A stretch of DNA of 63,946 nucleotides from Pyrinomonadaceae bacterium. Lineage in GTDB: Bacteria > Acidobacteriota > Blastocatellia > Pyrinomonadales > Pyrinomonadaceae. The translations under genes and the position numbers were made by a program. Of this stretch, positions 1-7,514 are shown in pieces. The notes beneath the pieces were generated by a model. The model saw only the letters and a program-made list of their open reading frames with translations, was not told the origin of the DNA and made no database searches. The stretch lies in contig JACVRN010000017.1 in NCBI GenBank assembly GCA_014534425.1, positions 1 through 63,946 on the forward strand, written 5' to 3'. Every line of letters begins with the position of its first letter. Positions within the stretch are counted from its first letter, which is position 1.

Positions 1-517
1 ACTTCGGCCCCTTGTCGAAGTAGGCCGTGTCGTACTCGTCGCCTTCGATGATGAAATAGTCGCTATCAGTGACGCGAAAGCTGGAGTTGAAATTCTGCAC
101 GACGCCGCCGACTAAAAACGTGGGATTCAGCCCTCCCTGATCCATCACCCAAGAGGCTATGCTGGTCGTGGTGGTCTTGCCGTGGGTGCCTGCGACGACT
201 AGCGAGCGGCGGCCCCTTATGAACTTCTCCTTGACCGTCTCGGCCTGCGAGCGATAGAGCAGCTTGCGGTTCAGAGTCTCTTCGACTTCCCGGTTGCCGC
301 GCGGGATGGCGTTGCCTATGATGACGCAATCGGGCGCAGGCTCAAGATGCTCGGCCCTGTAGCCCTGCATGACGGGAATGCCTAGCTCCTCAAGCATCGT
401 AGACATGGGCGGATATACATTCTCGTCCGAGCCTGTAACCAGCGCGCCGCTAGCCTTCAGCATCCCGGCCAAACTCGCCATAGCCGTCCCGCATATTCCA
501 ATCAGGTGATAATGCAT
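1..517 (-). CDS. mpl: Mpl, UDP-N-acetylmuramate:L-Ala-gamma-D-Glu-meso-Dap ligase, N-terminal part
   Basis: Cytoplasmic Mur-ligase family enzyme that reattaches murein tripeptide to UDP-MurNAc during cell-wall recycling. The reverse strand gives an uninterrupted frame from ATG at 517 running off the window, about 172 residues. Visible are the N-terminal Rossmann motif GICGTAMASLAG (residues 7-18), the ATP-binding loop GTHGKTTT (110-117) and, close to the edge, EGDEYDTAYFDKG. That last motif is typical of Mpl rather than MurC. There is no Shine-Dalgarno sequence before the ATG; the upstream DNA is a heptad-repeat hairpin. It is the last gene visible in the stressosome-side run of minus-strand genes. 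Family assignment is firm; MurC is the only serious alternative. Confidence 0.88.
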   Translation of the reverse strand, partial: MHYHLIGICGTAMASLAGMLKASGALVTGSDENVYPPMSTMLEELGIPVMQGYRAEHLEPAPDCVIIGNAIPRGNREVEETLNRKLLYRSQAETVKEKFIRGRRSLVVAGTHGKTTTTSIASWVMDQGGLNPTFLVGGVVQNFNSSFRVTDSDYFIIEGDEYDTAYFDKGPK

Positions 518-598
518 AATTAGCAATCAGCAGTCAGCAGTCAGCAGTCAGTAAAAGCTTTTGGCTGATTACTGATTGCTGATTGCTGACCGCTCTCG
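518..598 (-). repeat. Heptad-repeat hairpin E1 filling the gap before mpl
   Basis: The whole 81-nt gap between the stop of the secreted-protein gene and the mpl ATG consists of 7-nt words. On the plus strand one arm has agcaatc then repeated agcagtc, and the other has tgattac and tgattgc. The arms pair over about 24 nt with three mismatches, around an aaaagctttt centre. The arms carry slightly different versions of the word, so the structure is kept while the sequence drifts. It resembles the short tandemly repeated heptamers known from cyanobacteria. Confidence 0.8.
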
Positions 599-1222
599 TC
601 ATTTCTTCAAGAGCTTGTAGAAGGGAAGGGCGCTCGTCGTGGCGTAGTGAGGCACTTCCATGTCCATGAACTGATCCTTATTCACGCGCTTGGGCTTCCT
701 CGTCTGCAAGTCCAGAAAGCGCGTCTGCTCTTTGAGCAGCTTGCCTCGCTCGTCGTAGAGGCGGTCGCTGATGCGTATCACGTCGCCCATGAAGGTGCGA
801 AGCTCGGCGTTCGTTTTGGCGAGCGTGCCGTCCTTGCGGTAATAGTTCGTGACGTATTGCACCCAGTCGCCCGACGGGCTTGATAGTGTAAAGAGCGCCA
901 CGACAGGCTCTCCCGTACGACTGAACCAGACATTGGACGAAGTGTAGGTCTTGCCGTTCTGCCATGCGCTGTCGAGGGCGCGCTTTGTCCTGAACTCCTG
1001 CCAGCGCGCGGGCGCGTTCTGGTCGTTATAAGAGGCCGTGTCCGCGAAGTAGCGCGCCGCTCGCGCATTGCGCTTAATGTAAACGTCAAGCCCGCGCGCA
1101 TAAGATTCAATCGAGGCGACGCTGCCTTGGTTAGCCTGGGCGAAGGCAGAAGCGTTCGTGTAACTCAGGGGCAGCGTTAAGAGTATCGCCGCGAGCAGAA
1201 GAGAGAAGAGTAGGGGTCTCAT
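599..1222 (-). CDS. Secreted protein of unknown function
   Basis: 207 residues. The first about 28 form a typical Sec signal peptide: MRPLL, then a hydrophobic stretch, then an A-x-A region ending near ASAFAQA. The mature part has no Cys pairs, membrane segments or motif I recognise. It is rich in Tyr, Arg and Asp, and its YVTNYYRKDG and DRLYDERGKLL segments suggest a small beta-rich fold. The start lies 6 nt after the stop of the RsbT-kinase fusion gene, so the two are almost certainly cotranscribed. Its partner is therefore likely the stressosome output operon or the following mpl. No function is claimed. Confidence 0.7.
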   Translation of the reverse strand: MRPLLFSLLLAAILLTLPLSYTNASAFAQANQGSVASIESYARGLDVYIKRNARAARYFADTASYNDQNAPARWQEFRTKRALDSAWQNGKTYTSSNVWFSRTGEPVVALFTLSSPSGDWVQYVTNYYRKDGTLAKTNAELRTFMGDVIRISDRLYDERGKLLKEQTRFLDLQTRKPKRVNKDQFMDMEVPHYATTSALPFYKLLKK

Positions 1223-1228
1223 GATGTG

Positions 1229-2578
1229 TTAAGTTTTCTCCGTCTCGTGCGCGGCGGGGATGGTGAAGGAGAAGGTGGAGCCTTTGCCCACTTCCGATTC
1301 AACGTGGATTTCGCCGCCGTGCAATTCTACTAGCTGTTTTGTGATATAGAGGCCGAGGCCCGTGCCCTTCTCGCCCCGCGTGGCGCGGCTGCGGGCCTGT
1401 TCGTACTTGTCAAAGAGTCGTTTGACATCTTCGGGCGCAATCCCTACGCCCGTGTCCGAAACGCTGATGCGAATGTGCCCGTCTTCCTGCGCGGCGCGCA
1501 AGGTAACGCGTCCTCCACGGCTCGTAAATTTGATGGCGTTCGAGACCAGATTGACGAGTATGCGGCGCAGCTTCGCGCGGTCTGCTTCCACTAGCGGAAG
1601 GTCTGCGGGCAAATCCTCCTCCATCCTCAAACCCTTCTCGCGCGCTAAGGGTTCCATGGTCTCGCGCAATTCGTCTATCAGGCCGCGCAGTTCTATGCTT
1701 GTCACCTCAAGCCGCATAGTGCCGGATTCCAGCTTGGAGGCGTCCAGAAGGTCGTTGACAAGCTCAATCAGGCTCTGCGCGTTGCGCTCCATCATCGCCA
1801 CCATGTTCTTCTGCTCTGGCGTCAACTCGCCCAGTCGGCCCGAAGTGAAGAAGCTTATGACGCCGCTAATGACCGTCAGAGGCGAGCGAAGATCGTGAGT
1901 CGTCAGAGCTAGAAACTCCTCCTTCATCTCCGACAACTCCCGTAGCTTGGCGTTCGCTTCATTCAACTCCTTATTGGTCGCGGCCAACTCCGCGTTAACG
2001 CGTTCAAGCTCCGTGCGCTTTTCTTCAAGCTCTCCAAGTATGTCTACCAGGTCGCGGTTCTGGCGCTGTAGCTCTTCGAGCGCGGAATCATCTAACTCGT
2101 CCGCCAACTCCGCGCGCAAATCTTCAATGCTCGTTCTCATATCCGCAGCACGCGAGCGCGAGAGCCACTTGATGACGGTCACGCGCGTGCCCTGGCCCTC
2201 GCCCGTCTGAAGGTCAAACTCGTCCATGAGCTTGCGCGTTCCGGCAAGCCCCACGCCTAAGCCCGAAGCCGACTGGTAGCTGCCGCGAAGTATCGCCTTC
2301 AGCGTGGCGTCATCAATTCCAGGCCCGTCGTCGCGCGCCGTAACCTGAATCCCAAGGTCAGGCCCGCGCTCTGCCAGCGCGAGCGTGATGGCTCCCTGCT
2401 TGGCGTATTCGTAGATGTTGCGAGTGATTTCAGAGACTGCCGTAGTAATCTTAATCTGGGTGGTCGAATCAAAACCCATCTCGCGCGCCAGCCGCCGCAC
2501 GCGGTCGCGCACCTTGATAATATCTGCCTCGCGGCGAACGTATATGTCTCCCAGCCGGGTCGAGATCACGTCATTCAT
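1229..2578 (-). CDS. RsbT-like ATPase fused to a sensor-type histidine kinase
   Basis: 449 residues with two GHKL ATPase domains. Residues 1-140 are an anti-sigma/RsbT-type domain: N-box [11 protein letters not shown] at 49-59, DDGPGI at 83-88, GLGVGLAG at 106-113. Residues 150-220 form a charged coiled coil. A HisKA domain follows with the phospho-acceptor in TTHDLRSP (H228), then a second HATPase with [17 protein letters not shown] and GTGLGLYI. There is no transmembrane segment or receiver domain, so it is a soluble kinase. It sits downstream of rsbR-rsbS-rsbT and the RsbT-phosphatase gene, which suggests that the stressosome passes its signal to a two-component output. The start codon follows a repeat hairpin ending in TTTTT, without a Shine-Dalgarno sequence. 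Confidence 0.85.
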   Translation of the reverse strand: MNDVISTRLGDIYVRREADIIKVRDRVRRLAREMGFDSTTQIKITTAVSEITRNIYEYAKQGAITLALAERGPDLGIQVTARDDGPGIDDATLKAILRGSYQSASGLGVGLAGTRKLMDEFDLQTGEGQGTRVTVIKWLSRSRAADMRTSIEDLRAELADELDDSALEELQRQNRDLVDILGELEEKRTELERVNAELAATNKELNEANAKLRELSEMKEEFLALTTHDLRSPLTVISGVISFFTSGRLGELTPEQKNMVAMMERNAQSLIELVNDLLDASKLESGTMRLEVTSIELRGLIDELRETMEPLAREKGLRMEEDLPADLPLVEADRAKLRRILVNLVSNAIKFTSRGGRVTLRAAQEDGHIRISVSDTGVGIAPEDVKRLFDKYEQARSRATRGEKGTGLGLYITKQLVELHGGEIHVESEVGKGSTFSFTIPAAHETEKT

Positions 2579-2676
2579 AAAAAGTCTAGAGAGTCTAGAG
2601 AGTCTAAAGAGTCTTGAGAGTCAAACGGATTTTCTTCTGACCCTCTAGACTCACAAGACTCTACAGACTCTCTAGA
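2579..2676 (-). repeat. Nonamer-repeat hairpin E2 between the two RsbT-fusion genes
   Basis: The 98-nt gap is built entirely from the 9-nt word gagtctaga and variants. On the plus strand the left arm is four and a half copies; the right arm is the complement with its own substitutions. The arms pair over about 40 nt with roughly seven mismatches, around an aaacggattttcttct loop. On the transcribed strand the stop TAG of the upstream gene is at the foot of one arm, and the other arm ends in TTTTT directly before the next ATG. Confidence 0.85.
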
Positions 2677-3714
2677 CTATTTTGCAACCAGTACGGTCGC
2701 GTCGTCACTGGTGCGCGAGTAGTCGCGCATGAGAATGCCTGCCAGAATTTGCGGGTTGCGGTCAAGCAGGTTGGGATAGGATTTAATGTCCCAGGTTTCG
2801 CTCAACCCGTCGCTCGCCAGAATGAGTATGGACTTTTCCGCCCACTTCTGTGTCCAGACGCGCACGCGCCCCATGCGTGTGCCGAGCGTGCCGTTGGACG
2901 GAATAGGCGTGACGCGCTCAGGCGTATTGAAGATGCGGACAGAGACGTTGCCGACTCCGGCATAATGAATCTCTTCGCGCGCAGAGTCTATGACAGCCGC
3001 TCCCATCACCGCGCCGCGAGTCGCGCGCAAAGCGCCGTGCGCCGCCGTGAAGACTTCGTCCAGAGTCTCGCCCGTCCAATCGTTCAAAGAATCTATGGCA
3101 GTGTCGGCGGCCTGCTTGGCCCCGCGCCCGTGGCCCAGACCGTCCACCACAGCAAAGAGCGTACGTGCGCCGTGCGTCTTTATCAAATAAGCATCGCCGT
3201 TCGTCTGCTCGCCGGGATGCGGGCGGCTCCAGACGCCGACCCTCGATATCTCAAGAGAGTCCGGGCGAACTCCGGCCTTCCACTTTCGCGCCAGGACAGC
3301 AGTGCCGTGACTGGTGCGACGCAGCGCCGCCATCGAGAGCTTTGAAGTCGTGCGAACCGTCGAGTAGAGATCGAATTGATCCATCAGACGACGAATCGCC
3401 CCCAGACCCGTGCCGAGGCTTCCGCTAGTAGAGACTCCGTCGCGCACCGCTCGGTCGATGTTATAGATGCCAGGCCCCGCGTCCCAGTAGAAAAGCTCAA
3501 GCCCCGCGCCGCGCCCGATTGTCGTCGTGTAATGAAGCCAGCTATTTTCCGTCGCGTAGGTTGCGGCGTTCGTCCCCAACTCCTGCACGACTATGTCAAT
3601 CTCCGCCAGCTCTTTTTCCGTAAAGCCCAGGCGCGCGGCATACTCATGCACAGCGCGCCGCGCCGCTCCCACCTGCGCCTCGTCCTTAATCTCTATTGAA
3701 AGAATCTCTCTCAC
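2677..3714 (-). CDS. RsbT-like ATPase fused to RsbX/SpoIIE-type PP2C phosphatase
   Basis: 345 residues. Residues 1-140 are a HATPase domain (VVQELGTNAATYA at 42-54, WDAGPGI at 77-83, GSLGTGLGA at 98-106). Residues 155-345 are a PP2C-like phosphatase with the metal-binding motifs NGDAY (172-176), VVDGLGHG (189-196), ASDGLSE (300-306) and DDATVLV near the C-terminus. In Bacillus, separate RsbT and RsbX proteins phosphorylate and dephosphorylate the stressosome; here a second RsbT-like domain and the resetting phosphatase are in one chain. The start is GTG, directly after the T-run of repeat E3 and without a Shine-Dalgarno sequence. Domain calls are strong; substrate identity is inferred from the neighbouring rsbS and rsbR. 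Confidence 0.87.
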   Translation of the reverse strand: MREILSIEIKDEAQVGAARRAVHEYAARLGFTEKELAEIDIVVQELGTNAATYATENSWLHYTTTIGRGAGLELFYWDAGPGIYNIDRAVRDGVSTSGSLGTGLGAIRRLMDQFDLYSTVRTTSKLSMAALRRTSHGTAVLARKWKAGVRPDSLEISRVGVWSRPHPGEQTNGDAYLIKTHGARTLFAVVDGLGHGRGAKQAADTAIDSLNDWTGETLDEVFTAAHGALRATRGAVMGAAVIDSAREEIHYAGVGNVSVRIFNTPERVTPIPSNGTLGTRMGRVRVWTQKWAEKSILILASDGLSETWDIKSYPNLLDRNPQILAGILMRDYSRTSDDATVLVAK

Positions 3715-3764
3715 AAAAAAGTACTGAGTACTGAGTTCTGAGTACCGACCAGCACTCAGTGCTT
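3715..3764 (-). repeat. Heptad-repeat hairpin E3 between rsbT and the RsbT-PP2C gene
   Basis: 50-nt gap. On the plus strand it reads as a run of A, then three to four copies of the 7-nt word gtactga, a short spacer and the complementary arm cactcagtgctttt. The outer stem is 13 bp with one G-U type mismatch. On the transcribed strand it begins right after the rsbT stop and ends with six T before the GTG start of the next gene. Confidence 0.8.
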
Positions 3765-4166
3765 TTAGTCGCGCCAGCGAACAACGGTGACGCGCGTGCC
3801 GCTTCCCGGCTCACTTTCTATCTTGAACTCGTCTACCAGTCGCTTTGAGCCTGGCAGTCCTTTGCCTAGACCACGGCCTGTCGAAAATCCGTCGCGCATG
3901 GCGGCCTCTATGTTTTCAATGCCGGGGCCTTTGTCTTCGAAGATGAGGCGAAGACCGTGTCGTCCGTCCGCTTCGATGGTGGGCTGCGCTATAAGCTGCC
4001 CGCCGCCGCCGTACTTGATGACGTTGCGCGACAATTCGGAGGCGACCGTGGCGAGCCTGGTCTGGTCAATCATGCGAAAGCCCAAGGCGGCGGCGATGAC
4101 GCGAACCTGCGCGCGTGCGTTCGAGATGTCACGCTCAGAATTAAGAGCGATTGACTTGCTCTCCAA
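3765..4166 (-). CDS. rsbT: RsbT, stressosome serine/threonine kinase
   Basis: 133 residues, the usual RsbT length. The GHKL fold is clear: SELSRNVIKYG at 43-53 with the Mg-chelating N48, EDKGPGI at 77-83, and GRGLGKGLPG at 97-106. RsbT phosphorylates RsbS and RsbR when stress is sensed and is then released to act on a downstream partner. The start is taken as TTG at 4166, which overlaps the 3' end of rsbS by 26 nt; no in-frame ATG or GTG exists before the conserved region. Tight overlap implies translational coupling with rsbS. No rsbU or sigB is visible, so the released RsbT probably acts on the RsbT-fusion proteins encoded next. Confidence 0.9.
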   Translation of the reverse strand: MESKSIALNSERDISNARAQVRVIAAALGFRMIDQTRLATVASELSRNVIKYGGGGQLIAQPTIEADGRHGLRLIFEDKGPGIENIEAAMRDGFSTGRGLGKGLPGSKRLVDEFKIESEPGSGTRVTVVRWRD

Positions 4167-4572
4167 GCGCCATCAACTCCCTTAGCTCTCGCTCTTCCTC
4201 CTCCTCGGCAATATCAAACTCGCCGCGAAGGAGCCTTATCCCTTCATCTACGTTAAGCACCGTGTCAACGCCCTTGAGTTCCAGTCCGAGTTCGACGAGC
4301 GTGATGGCAACGGCAGGCTGCATCCCTACCACGACCGTTCGAGCGTCCATGATGCGAGCCATAGCCGCTATGTCGGAGAGCACGCGCCCTATGAAGGAAT
4401 CAATCATCTCAAGGAGCGAGATGTCTATTAGCACGCCGCGCGCCGCCGTGCGCTCAAGCTCCGAGAGGATTCGCTCCTGTAGGTGCATCACGGTCTGGTC
4501 GTCCATGTCTACCTGAATCGGGACGATGAGTACGCGGCCAACTTTGAGAATCGGGATGCGCGAGCCGTTCAT
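4141..4572 (-). CDS. rsbS: RsbS, stressosome STAS-domain scaffold
   Basis: 143 residues, a single STAS domain. The segment LEMIDSFIGRVLSDI carries a serine at residue 59, the same number as the Ser59 that RsbT phosphorylates in Bacillus RsbS. VGMQPAVAITLVELGLEL matches the conserved second half. Compared with Bacillus RsbS (about 121 residues) it has an acidic C-terminal extension, FDIAEEEEERELREL, of unknown role. The start ATG has a good ribosome-binding site (AAAGGAG). It sits between rsbR and rsbT in the canonical order and would form the icosahedral core of the stressosome with RsbR and RsbT in the cytoplasm. Confidence 0.92.
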   Translation of the reverse strand: MNGSRIPILKVGRVLIVPIQVDMDDQTVMHLQERILSELERTAARGVLIDISLLEMIDSFIGRVLSDIAAMARIMDARTVVVGMQPAVAITLVELGLELKGVDTVLNVDEGIRLLRGEFDIAEEEEERELRELMALGEQVNRS

Positions 4573-4596
4573 CTTTGCTCCTTTGAAACAGAGTAT

Positions 4597-5586
4597 CTAT
4601 TTTCGCGCCGCCTGCTCGGCTTCGCTGCTGGTAGTGCTTTTGGCAGTGAGTGGCTGGTTCGCTTGCTTTGCCGCGCCAGCGTCGTGCCCGTTCGTGAGCC
4701 GCGCGAAGGCTTTCGTAGAGACCACCGTGCGGCCAAGCATCTCAAGCGCGAGCTTGATGCCGTCGGACATCTGCGCTCTGGTGGTTATCTGCGTCAGGTC
4801 TATGCCTAGCTGCACCATCGTCTGAGCAATGGCGGGAGACACGCCCGTCAGTATGCAGCGAGCGCCCATCAGGCGAGCCGCCGTCACAGTCTTGATAAGA
4901 TGATTAGCGACGAGCGTGTCCATAGTCTTGACACCCGTGATGTCCAGGATGGCTATGGTGGAACTGGTCTCGACTACCTTTTGCAGGAGCGCTTCCATCA
5001 TCATCTGCGCGCGGCGCGAATCGAGGGTTCCTATGATGGGCAGCGTCAGAATCTTGTCCCACACCTTGATGACGGGCGTTGAAAGCTCCATCATGTCCTC
5101 GCGCTGCTGGTGTATTATCTCCTCGCGCGAGCGTATGTAGTTCTCGACCATGACGAGACCCATACGGTCAAGAAGCCGCGTGAAGAAGTTCATCTCGGGC
5201 AGGAGCGCTTCCATGTTGCCTTCAAGCTCTTCGGTCAGAAGCGGCAGGATGGTGTTCCTGAGGCTCAGGATGTAAGTGGCGTTCTCTAAGGGCGTGTAGC
5301 CCTTGACGGCGCGTGCGTGCGAAATCTCGTTGAGGAAGGCGCGCATCTCGTCAAACGCAGGCGAGTCGAAATCGTCGCCGCCCGAATCGCGTACGGAGCG
5401 GGCCAGCATGTCAACAATCTGTTCCGATTGGCGGCGCAACTCTTTCTTCGGAATCAACTCGTCGCGGAACTCGCCCGACTCAAGGCGGTCTCTTATCCAG
5501 CGATTAATAATCTCGTCGTGCCGCTTCACCAGCAGGTCAACGACGTGCGTCGTGTCCTGCTGCTGCGGCGTGCTGTTATCTGCCAT
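4597..5586 (-). CDS. rsbR: RsbR-type stressosome co-antagonist
   Basis: About 329 residues from the ATG at 5586, which has GAGG seven bases upstream; a TTG six bases earlier is the alternative. The N-terminal 150 residues are a helical, non-haem sensor region of the RsbRD type ([17 protein letters not shown] near the start), so the input is probably not oxygen or light. The C-terminal STAS domain (about 160-285) contains MDTLVANHL and [12 protein letters not shown]. Threonines at about 224 and 256 correspond to the two RsbT-phosphorylated threonines of Bacillus RsbRA. A disordered 45-residue tail follows. It is the first gene of the rsbRST operon, read from a predicted promoter at 5736-5763. 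Confidence 0.9.
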   Translation of the reverse strand: MADNSTPQQQDTTHVVDLLVKRHDEIINRWIRDRLESGEFRDELIPKKELRRQSEQIVDMLARSVRDSGGDDFDSPAFDEMRAFLNEISHARAVKGYTPLENATYILSLRNTILPLLTEELEGNMEALLPEMNFFTRLLDRMGLVMVENYIRSREEIIHQQREDMMELSTPVIKVWDKILTLPIIGTLDSRRAQMMMEALLQKVVETSSTIAILDITGVKTMDTLVANHLIKTVTAARLMGARCILTGVSPAIAQTMVQLGIDLTQITTRAQMSDGIKLALEMLGRTVVSTKAFARLTNGHDAGAAKQANQPLTAKSTTSSEAEQAARK

Positions 5587-5682
5587 TTCCAATCCTCAAA
5601 AGAAGAGCGCAAAAGAGAAGCCTTTAAAAACTGTCAGCAAGCCCTCTCGCGCCCAGTCCCAACAGGCAAAAGAGATGATTTC

Positions 5683-5714
5683 GAGGCGGGCACTTCATCC
5701 GCCGCACCCGCCTC
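5683..5714 (-). promoter_or_regulatory. Hairpin in the rsbR leader
   Basis: The arms gaggcggg (5683-5690) and cccgcctc (5707-5714) are perfectly complementary over 8 bp with a 16-nt loop. It lies about 100 nt upstream of rsbR and inside the leader predicted from the upstream promoter. There is no T-run, so it is a possible RNA structure rather than a terminator. Confidence 0.35.
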
Positions 5715-5735
5715 AAGATTAATAACGGATAAAGT

Positions 5736-5763
5736 ATCTTAGCATCGCAGCACGGAAAAGCAA
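5736..5763 (-). promoter_or_regulatory. Candidate sigma70 promoter of the rsbRST operon
   Basis: On the minus strand TTGCTT (5763-5758) and TAAGAT (5741-5736) are 16 bp apart, between the secreted-protein gene and rsbR. This implies a leader of about 140 nt. Both boxes deviate from consensus, so the call is tentative. Confidence 0.35.
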
Positions 5764-5821
5764 CTCCCCGCATGCGGCAATCGAAAGGGAAGATAAGATA
5801 CCTACCGTTTCTAACGGCTAG

Positions 5822-6661
5822 CTACTGCGGGCATGTCACCTTCGCGGTTGTCAACGCTCCCGAATTATTTATTGTTACCCGGTAGCACGATAAATTATCG
5901 GGCGTCCTGAGAATAATCCCTTTGCTTGCGGTTTCGATGTACACGTCGCCGCCTTTGACGTTAAGCCTTGCCTTCGGCGCTGTGGTTCCGATACCAACAT
6001 TTGTATCTGCGGTAGCGGAATTGATGCCCTTGATGCTACCGAGCACCAGACTGTTGCTACGTGTCACAGAGGAACGGGAGCCGATGGTCGTAGCATTGGT
6101 AATACCTACCGTGCCGGTTGTATCGAAGCCGATAAAGGTATTGTCGCTCTCCGTCGTCATAGCTCTGCCCGCGTCATGACCTATATACACGTTTCTCTCG
6201 CCGGTGGTGTTGTTCCTACCGGCGGTCGCTCCGAAGAAGGAATTACCGCCGCCGCTAGTATTAGCGGAGCCAGCCTGGTGCCCGAAAAAGGCATTGAAGC
6301 TGCCTGTTGTGTTGACGTAAGCGGACTGGGAGCCGAAGAAAGCATTGCTGCTACCCGTGCTGATTACAGGGCCGGAGGAAAATCCATAGCAGGAATTGAG
6401 AGAGCCTGTCGTTGCGGGATTGCAGCCCTGATTAGTTGAGGTCTGAGTTCCATTGAGCAGGTTGATTCTCACGCTTCTTTTGAAGACATCTGCTTCGGCG
6501 TTGCCGTTTGCTGTTGTCCGGGGTGTTTCTAAAGCGGTGCTGGAGCGCACGTCGTTGCGCTCTATGCTGGCAAGCGGAGAAGATGTTTGAGCGGTGGCGA
6601 TGAACAGTGTGCCTGCGGCCAGGCTGAGCAGGAAAGAGTAAGCGAATCGTTTGATAGTCAT
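5822..6661 (-). CDS. Secreted protein with five 17-residue FFG/IG repeats
   Basis: 279 residues. A signal peptide ends near IATAQT (residue 26). Residues 102-186 hold five tandem 17-residue repeats of the pattern TGxxNxFFGxxAGxxNT, as found in YadA-head-like and phage tail-fibre-like trimeric beta proteins. The following NVGIGTTAPKARLNVKGG segment is the usual junction before a trimerisation or S74-type region. The C-terminal chaperone peptidase is missing; the protein ends in a short domain with two Cys (SCYRV, KVTCPQ). It is probably a surface or extracellular structural protein. The start has a strong AAAGGAG ribosome-binding site, and a consensus-like promoter lies about 250 nt upstream. 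Confidence 0.75.
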   Translation of the reverse strand: MTIKRFAYSFLLSLAAGTLFIATAQTSSPLASIERNDVRSSTALETPRTTANGNAEADVFKRSVRINLLNGTQTSTNQGCNPATTGSLNSCYGFSSGPVISTGSSNAFFGSQSAYVNTTGSFNAFFGHQAGSANTSGGGNSFFGATAGRNNTTGERNVYIGHDAGRAMTTESDNTFIGFDTTGTVGITNATTIGSRSSVTRSNSLVLGSIKGINSATADTNVGIGTTAPKARLNVKGGDVYIETASKGIILRTPDNLSCYRVTINNSGALTTAKVTCPQ

Positions 6662-6905
6662 GGTGTATCTCCTTTCTGAGAGATGAGAGAAGAGCGCCCC
6701 GGTTTGAAACTGCGGCGCGGAGGTTGACTGTTTAAGCGAGAGCTAGATTCAGAAAGCTACAGGCTAAGGCAAGGTGGGTGAACAGGTATCTTTGAGCGAG
6801 TATCCACCTGGCCTTGTGATGAGCAGACAGGACGCCGAGTGTCTGTCTGATGCAAACCAGCAGGTTCTACGCGTGTCGGGTGAAAGCTGCTTACCGCAGA
6901 AAAAG
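6662..6905 (-). promoter_or_regulatory. Long structured 5' leader of the secreted repeat protein
   Basis: From the predicted transcription start near 6905 to the ATG at 6661 there are about 245 untranslated bases. Two local structures are visible: a 7-bp hairpin (arms 6824-6830 and 6843-6849) and an imperfect stem combining AAGGC, GGTGG with CCACC, GCCTT around 6767-6814. I could not match it to a known riboswitch class. Confidence 0.35.
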
Positions 6906-6912
6906 TGGGAGC

Positions 6913-6940
6913 ATTCTACATAACGGCGTGAGGATGTCAA
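6913..6940 (-). promoter_or_regulatory. Sigma70-like promoter for the secreted repeat protein
   Basis: On the minus strand there is a perfect TTGACA (6940-6935), 16 bp of spacer, and TAGAAT (6918-6913). It lies just downstream of the SET gene and points to the gene starting at 6661. Confidence 0.6.
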
Positions 6941-6955
6941 TATAAATCTGAAGGC

Positions 6956-7489
6956 TCAGTCACCTCTCGGCCCGGCCTCTTTTTGAATCTTTTCTGCCAG
7001 ATACCAGGAGATGTAGCCGTTGTATTTCTGTTGTAGCTCGGGCCTGCGCCAGTCCTGGCCTGTGATTACCTTGCGACAACCGGCGGCCCCGCAGCGACAC
7101 TCCATCTCGTAATCGTCGTCGTCGGTCATGGCCCAATCGTGCGTTAACTCTTCACCGGCTTCTATGCGGCGGAGGCTAACGAAAACTATCTGCCCGCGCA
7201 CTCCCAGGTTAGGCTCGCACGAATGGTTGCTGAAAATCATGCTGCCTTCTCGTTCCTCTTCTGTGAGCGGGCCTACGAAGAGGTCTGGTGCGACCTGTAT
7301 CTCTGCGGGGCCTAGACGCGCGGAGAGTTCGCGCAGACGCTCGCGGTTGAAAATCGCGCCGCCCTTGACGCAGACGATTTCTCCCTCTTCTATAACTTCA
7401 ACCGCGAACAGTCCTCGGCCATGAATCGGACTCTCTTTAACAGCCGCTTTCGGAGAGATGTATGAAAGCTTTGCCTGTGAATCCTGCAT
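6956..7489 (-). CDS. SET-domain protein-lysine methyltransferase-like protein
   Basis: 177 residues from the ATG at 7489. A longer frame from a TTG at 7564 would overlap the upstream kinase gene by 50 nt and adds only low-complexity residues, so the ATG is preferred. SET hallmarks are present: SPIHGRGLFA (20-29), FSNHSCEPN (86-94) with the pseudoknot NHS, and GEELTHDWA. A post-SET zinc cluster, CRCGAAGC, supplies Cys 131, 133 and 138. The usual Tyr in the last SET motif is His here. The presumed activity is SAM-dependent lysine methylation of a cytoplasmic protein; the substrate is unknown. It follows the LytS-like kinase gene by 25 nt and is probably cotranscribed with it. Confidence 0.82.
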   Translation of the reverse strand: MQDSQAKLSYISPKAAVKESPIHGRGLFAVEVIEEGEIVCVKGGAIFNRERLRELSARLGPAEIQVAPDLFVGPLTEEEREGSMIFSNHSCEPNLGVRGQIVFVSLRRIEAGEELTHDWAMTDDDDYEMECRCGAAGCRKVITGQDWRRPELQQKYNGYISWYLAEKIQKEAGPRGD

Positions 7490-7514
7490 CAGTGTAAGGA
7501 TTTTTCTGCCCGCT

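Noticed and set aside
5822..6661. Phage tail-fibre gene indicating a prophage
   Set aside because: It has a signal peptide, there are no other phage genes nearby, and such FFG repeats also occur in chromosomal surface proteins.
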